DNA from: an uncultured Eubacterium sp. | Lineage (GTDB): Bacteria; Bacillota; Clostridia; Oscillospirales; Acutalibacteraceae | NCBI GenBank assembly: GCA_945980015.1 | Contig: CAMFQI010000067.1 | Location: 1 to 6,725, forward strand | Length of the DNA: 6,725 bases | Reading direction: 5' to 3' | Shown here: in pieces, positions 5,821 to 6,725 of the stretch | How positions within the stretch are numbered: the first letter of the stretch is position 1 | Layout of the letters: each line of letters begins with the position of its first letter | The notes under the pieces: generated by a model | What the model saw: only the letters and a program-made list of their open reading frames with translations | What the model was told of the DNA's origin: nothing | Database searches by the model: none | Position numbers and translations under genes: made by a program

Positions 5821-5837
5821 AAAAATACATAAATTAA

Positions 5838-5866
5838 TTGCACCGTGCGATTTACTGTGCTATAAT
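5838..5866 (+). promoter_or_regulatory. Sigma-A promoter for proBA
   Basis: TTGCAC (5838-5843), a 17-bp spacer and TATAAT (5861-5866) form a near-consensus sigma-A promoter. TG at 5858-5859 adds an extended -10. Transcription would start near 5873, leaving a short leader of about 27 nt before the ATG at 5900. That leaves no room for an attenuator or T-box element, so control at this promoter or of the enzyme itself is more likely. Confidence 0.8.
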
Positions 5867-5885
5867 TATATGGATTATTGATAAT

Positions 5886-5889
5886 GGAG
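5886..5889 (+). promoter_or_regulatory. Ribosome binding site used to choose the proB start
   Basis: GGAG at 5886-5889 is 10 nt from the ATG at 5900 but only 4 nt from the in-frame GTG at 5894. The ATG is therefore preferred; it also gives a basic MKKKRIVVKVG start typical of the family. Confidence 0.6.
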
Positions 5890-5899
5890 TATTGTGGCT

Positions 5900-6667
5900 A
5901 TGAAAAAGAAGAGGATTGTCGTTAAGGTAGGAACCTCAACGCTTACTCACGACACGGGAAAAACGAATATTGCAAAAATCAGCGAGCTTGTTCGTGTTTT
6001 GGCTGACCTGCATAATATGGGACATGAGGTGATTTTGGTGTCCTCGGGTGCAATCGGTATCGGCACGGCACGTCTCGGATTGGGCAAAAAGCCTAAAAGT
6101 ATTAAGGGCAGACAGGCTGCCGCCGCAGTCGGTCAGGGCGAGCTGATGTTTCTTTACGATAAATTCTTCGGCGAGTTTGATATTATTGTTTCCCAGCTTT
6201 TGTTTACTTATGACGCACTTGAAAAAGAGGATAACAAAACTCACCTTACCAATACCTTTAATCAATTGCTTGAATACGGCTCTATCCCGATAGTAAACGA
6301 AAACGACAGCGTGTCGATTGTTGAGCTTCTAAACGGTGACAACGACTGCCTCAGCGCAACGGTAGCCGAGCTTATTGAAGCAGATATATTGATTTTGCTG
6401 ACGGATACCGACGGTCTTTACGACAGCAATCCGAGTGAGAACAAAAATGCAAAGCTCATTCCTGTTGTCGAAAAGATAACCGAGGAGATTGAAGCGGTTG
6501 CCGGCGGTGCGGGTGAAAACGGCACGGGCGGATTTGCAACAAAGGTTAAGGCGGCAAAAATAGCAACTGCGGCAGGTATTCCTGTTGTTGTTATGAACGG
6601 CAACGATACAACGAAGATTTATAATGTACTCAACGGCGAAAGCGTCGGTACAAAATTTATTCCCTAG
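5900..6667 (+). CDS. proB: Glutamate 5-kinase (short form without PUA domain)
   Basis: This cytosolic enzyme phosphorylates L-glutamate with ATP to gamma-glutamyl phosphate, the first step of proline synthesis. The 255-residue product is a single amino-acid-kinase domain. It shows the N-terminal KVGTSTL loop (9-15), VSSGAIGIG (47-55), the glutamate-site NENDSVS (133-139), GDNDCLSA (146-153), the nucleotide-binding LLTDTDGLYDSNP (166-178) and GTGGFATK (208-215). The chain ends at GTKFIP, where longer homologues such as the 367-residue E. coli enzyme continue into a PUA domain. The stop is followed at once by proA, so this is a natural short form, not a truncation. Proline feedback inhibition is known for the family and cannot be judged here. 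A strong sigma-A promoter lies upstream, and the gene is divergent from ypeB. Confidence 0.95.
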   Translation: MKKKRIVVKVGTSTLTHDTGKTNIAKISELVRVLADLHNMGHEVILVSSGAIGIGTARLGLGKKPKSIKGRQAAAAVGQGELMFLYDKFFGEFDIIVSQLLFTYDALEKEDNKTHLTNTFNQLLEYGSIPIVNENDSVSIVELLNGDNDCLSATVAELIEADILILLTDTDGLYDSNPSENKNAKLIPVVEKITEEIEAVAGGAGENGTGGFATKVKAAKIATAAGIPVVVMNGNDTTKIYNVLNGESVGTKFIP

Positions 6668-6675
6668 GTGATTTT

Positions 6676-6725
6676 ATGACAGTAAGAGAACTCGGACAGC
6701 TTGCAAAAAATGCAACGCTTTTTAT
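6676..6725 (+). CDS. proA: Gamma-glutamyl phosphate reductase, 5' end only
   Basis: The ATG at 6676 opens a frame reading MTVRELGQLAKNATLF before the window ends. The RELGQLAK start matches the N-terminus of ProA, which reduces gamma-glutamyl phosphate to glutamate semialdehyde with NADPH. AGGTG (6666-6670) overlaps the proB stop and lies 5 nt upstream, so the two genes are tightly coupled in the classic proBA order. Only 16 full codons are visible; the call rests on this short match and on context. Confidence 0.8.
   Translation, partial: MTVRELGQLAKNATLF

Noticed and set aside
5762..5830. Longer N-terminus for YpeB starting at 5830
   Set aside because: The GGGAGG site lies within this extension and the known family start (short basic segment then membrane helix) fits the ATG at 5761.
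5894..5899. GTG at 5894 as proB start
   Set aside because: Only 4 nt from GGAG; the ATG at 5900 has usable spacing and gives a typical ProB start.
5936..6603. Minus-strand frames opposite proB
   Set aside because: Antisense to a clearly conserved enzyme gene; translations look like reversed coding sequence.

Overview
The window looks like chromosomal DNA from a spore-forming, moderately AT-rich gut Clostridium relative, probably a Ruminococcus-like member of the Oscillospiraceae. The grounds are a germination gene (ypeB), a modular secreted protein of the type common in gut Firmicutes, and intergenic spaces filled with short palindromic repeats. The placement is inferred from gene style; no marker gene is present.

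Layout: (1) 1-294 is a non-coding leader. It holds a compact multi-hairpin repeat element (about 69-213) bracketed by the 10-bp direct repeat TATAATCACC, then a tandem heptamer tract, a short hairpin and a strong ribosome binding site. (2) 295-3807 (+) encodes an 1170-residue secreted multidomain protein, followed after 18 nt by a 46-codon ORF (3826-3966) with its own strong ribosome binding site. A rho-independent terminator follows. The two genes form an apparent two-gene transcript. (3) 4017-4111 is a second cluster of palindromic repeats lying between convergent transcripts. (4) 5761-4101 (-) is an apparent operon of ypeB followed by a small lipoprotein with a Thr-rich linker and 11-residue repeats. 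(5) 5762-5899 is a divergent intergenic region with a clear sigma-A promoter for the proline genes and, for ypeB, a dyad and a weak sporulation-type promoter candidate. (6) 5900-6725 (+) is proB (glutamate 5-kinase, short form) and the start of proA, the first two steps of proline synthesis.

Functionally there are three units: a secreted protein with a small companion peptide, a spore-germination pair, and proline biosynthesis. No phage, IS transposase, CRISPR array, rRNA or tRNA was seen. The items most worth following up are the 46-residue peptide coupled to the large exported protein, the structured repeat element in that gene's leader, and the 11-residue-repeat lipoprotein coupled to ypeB.
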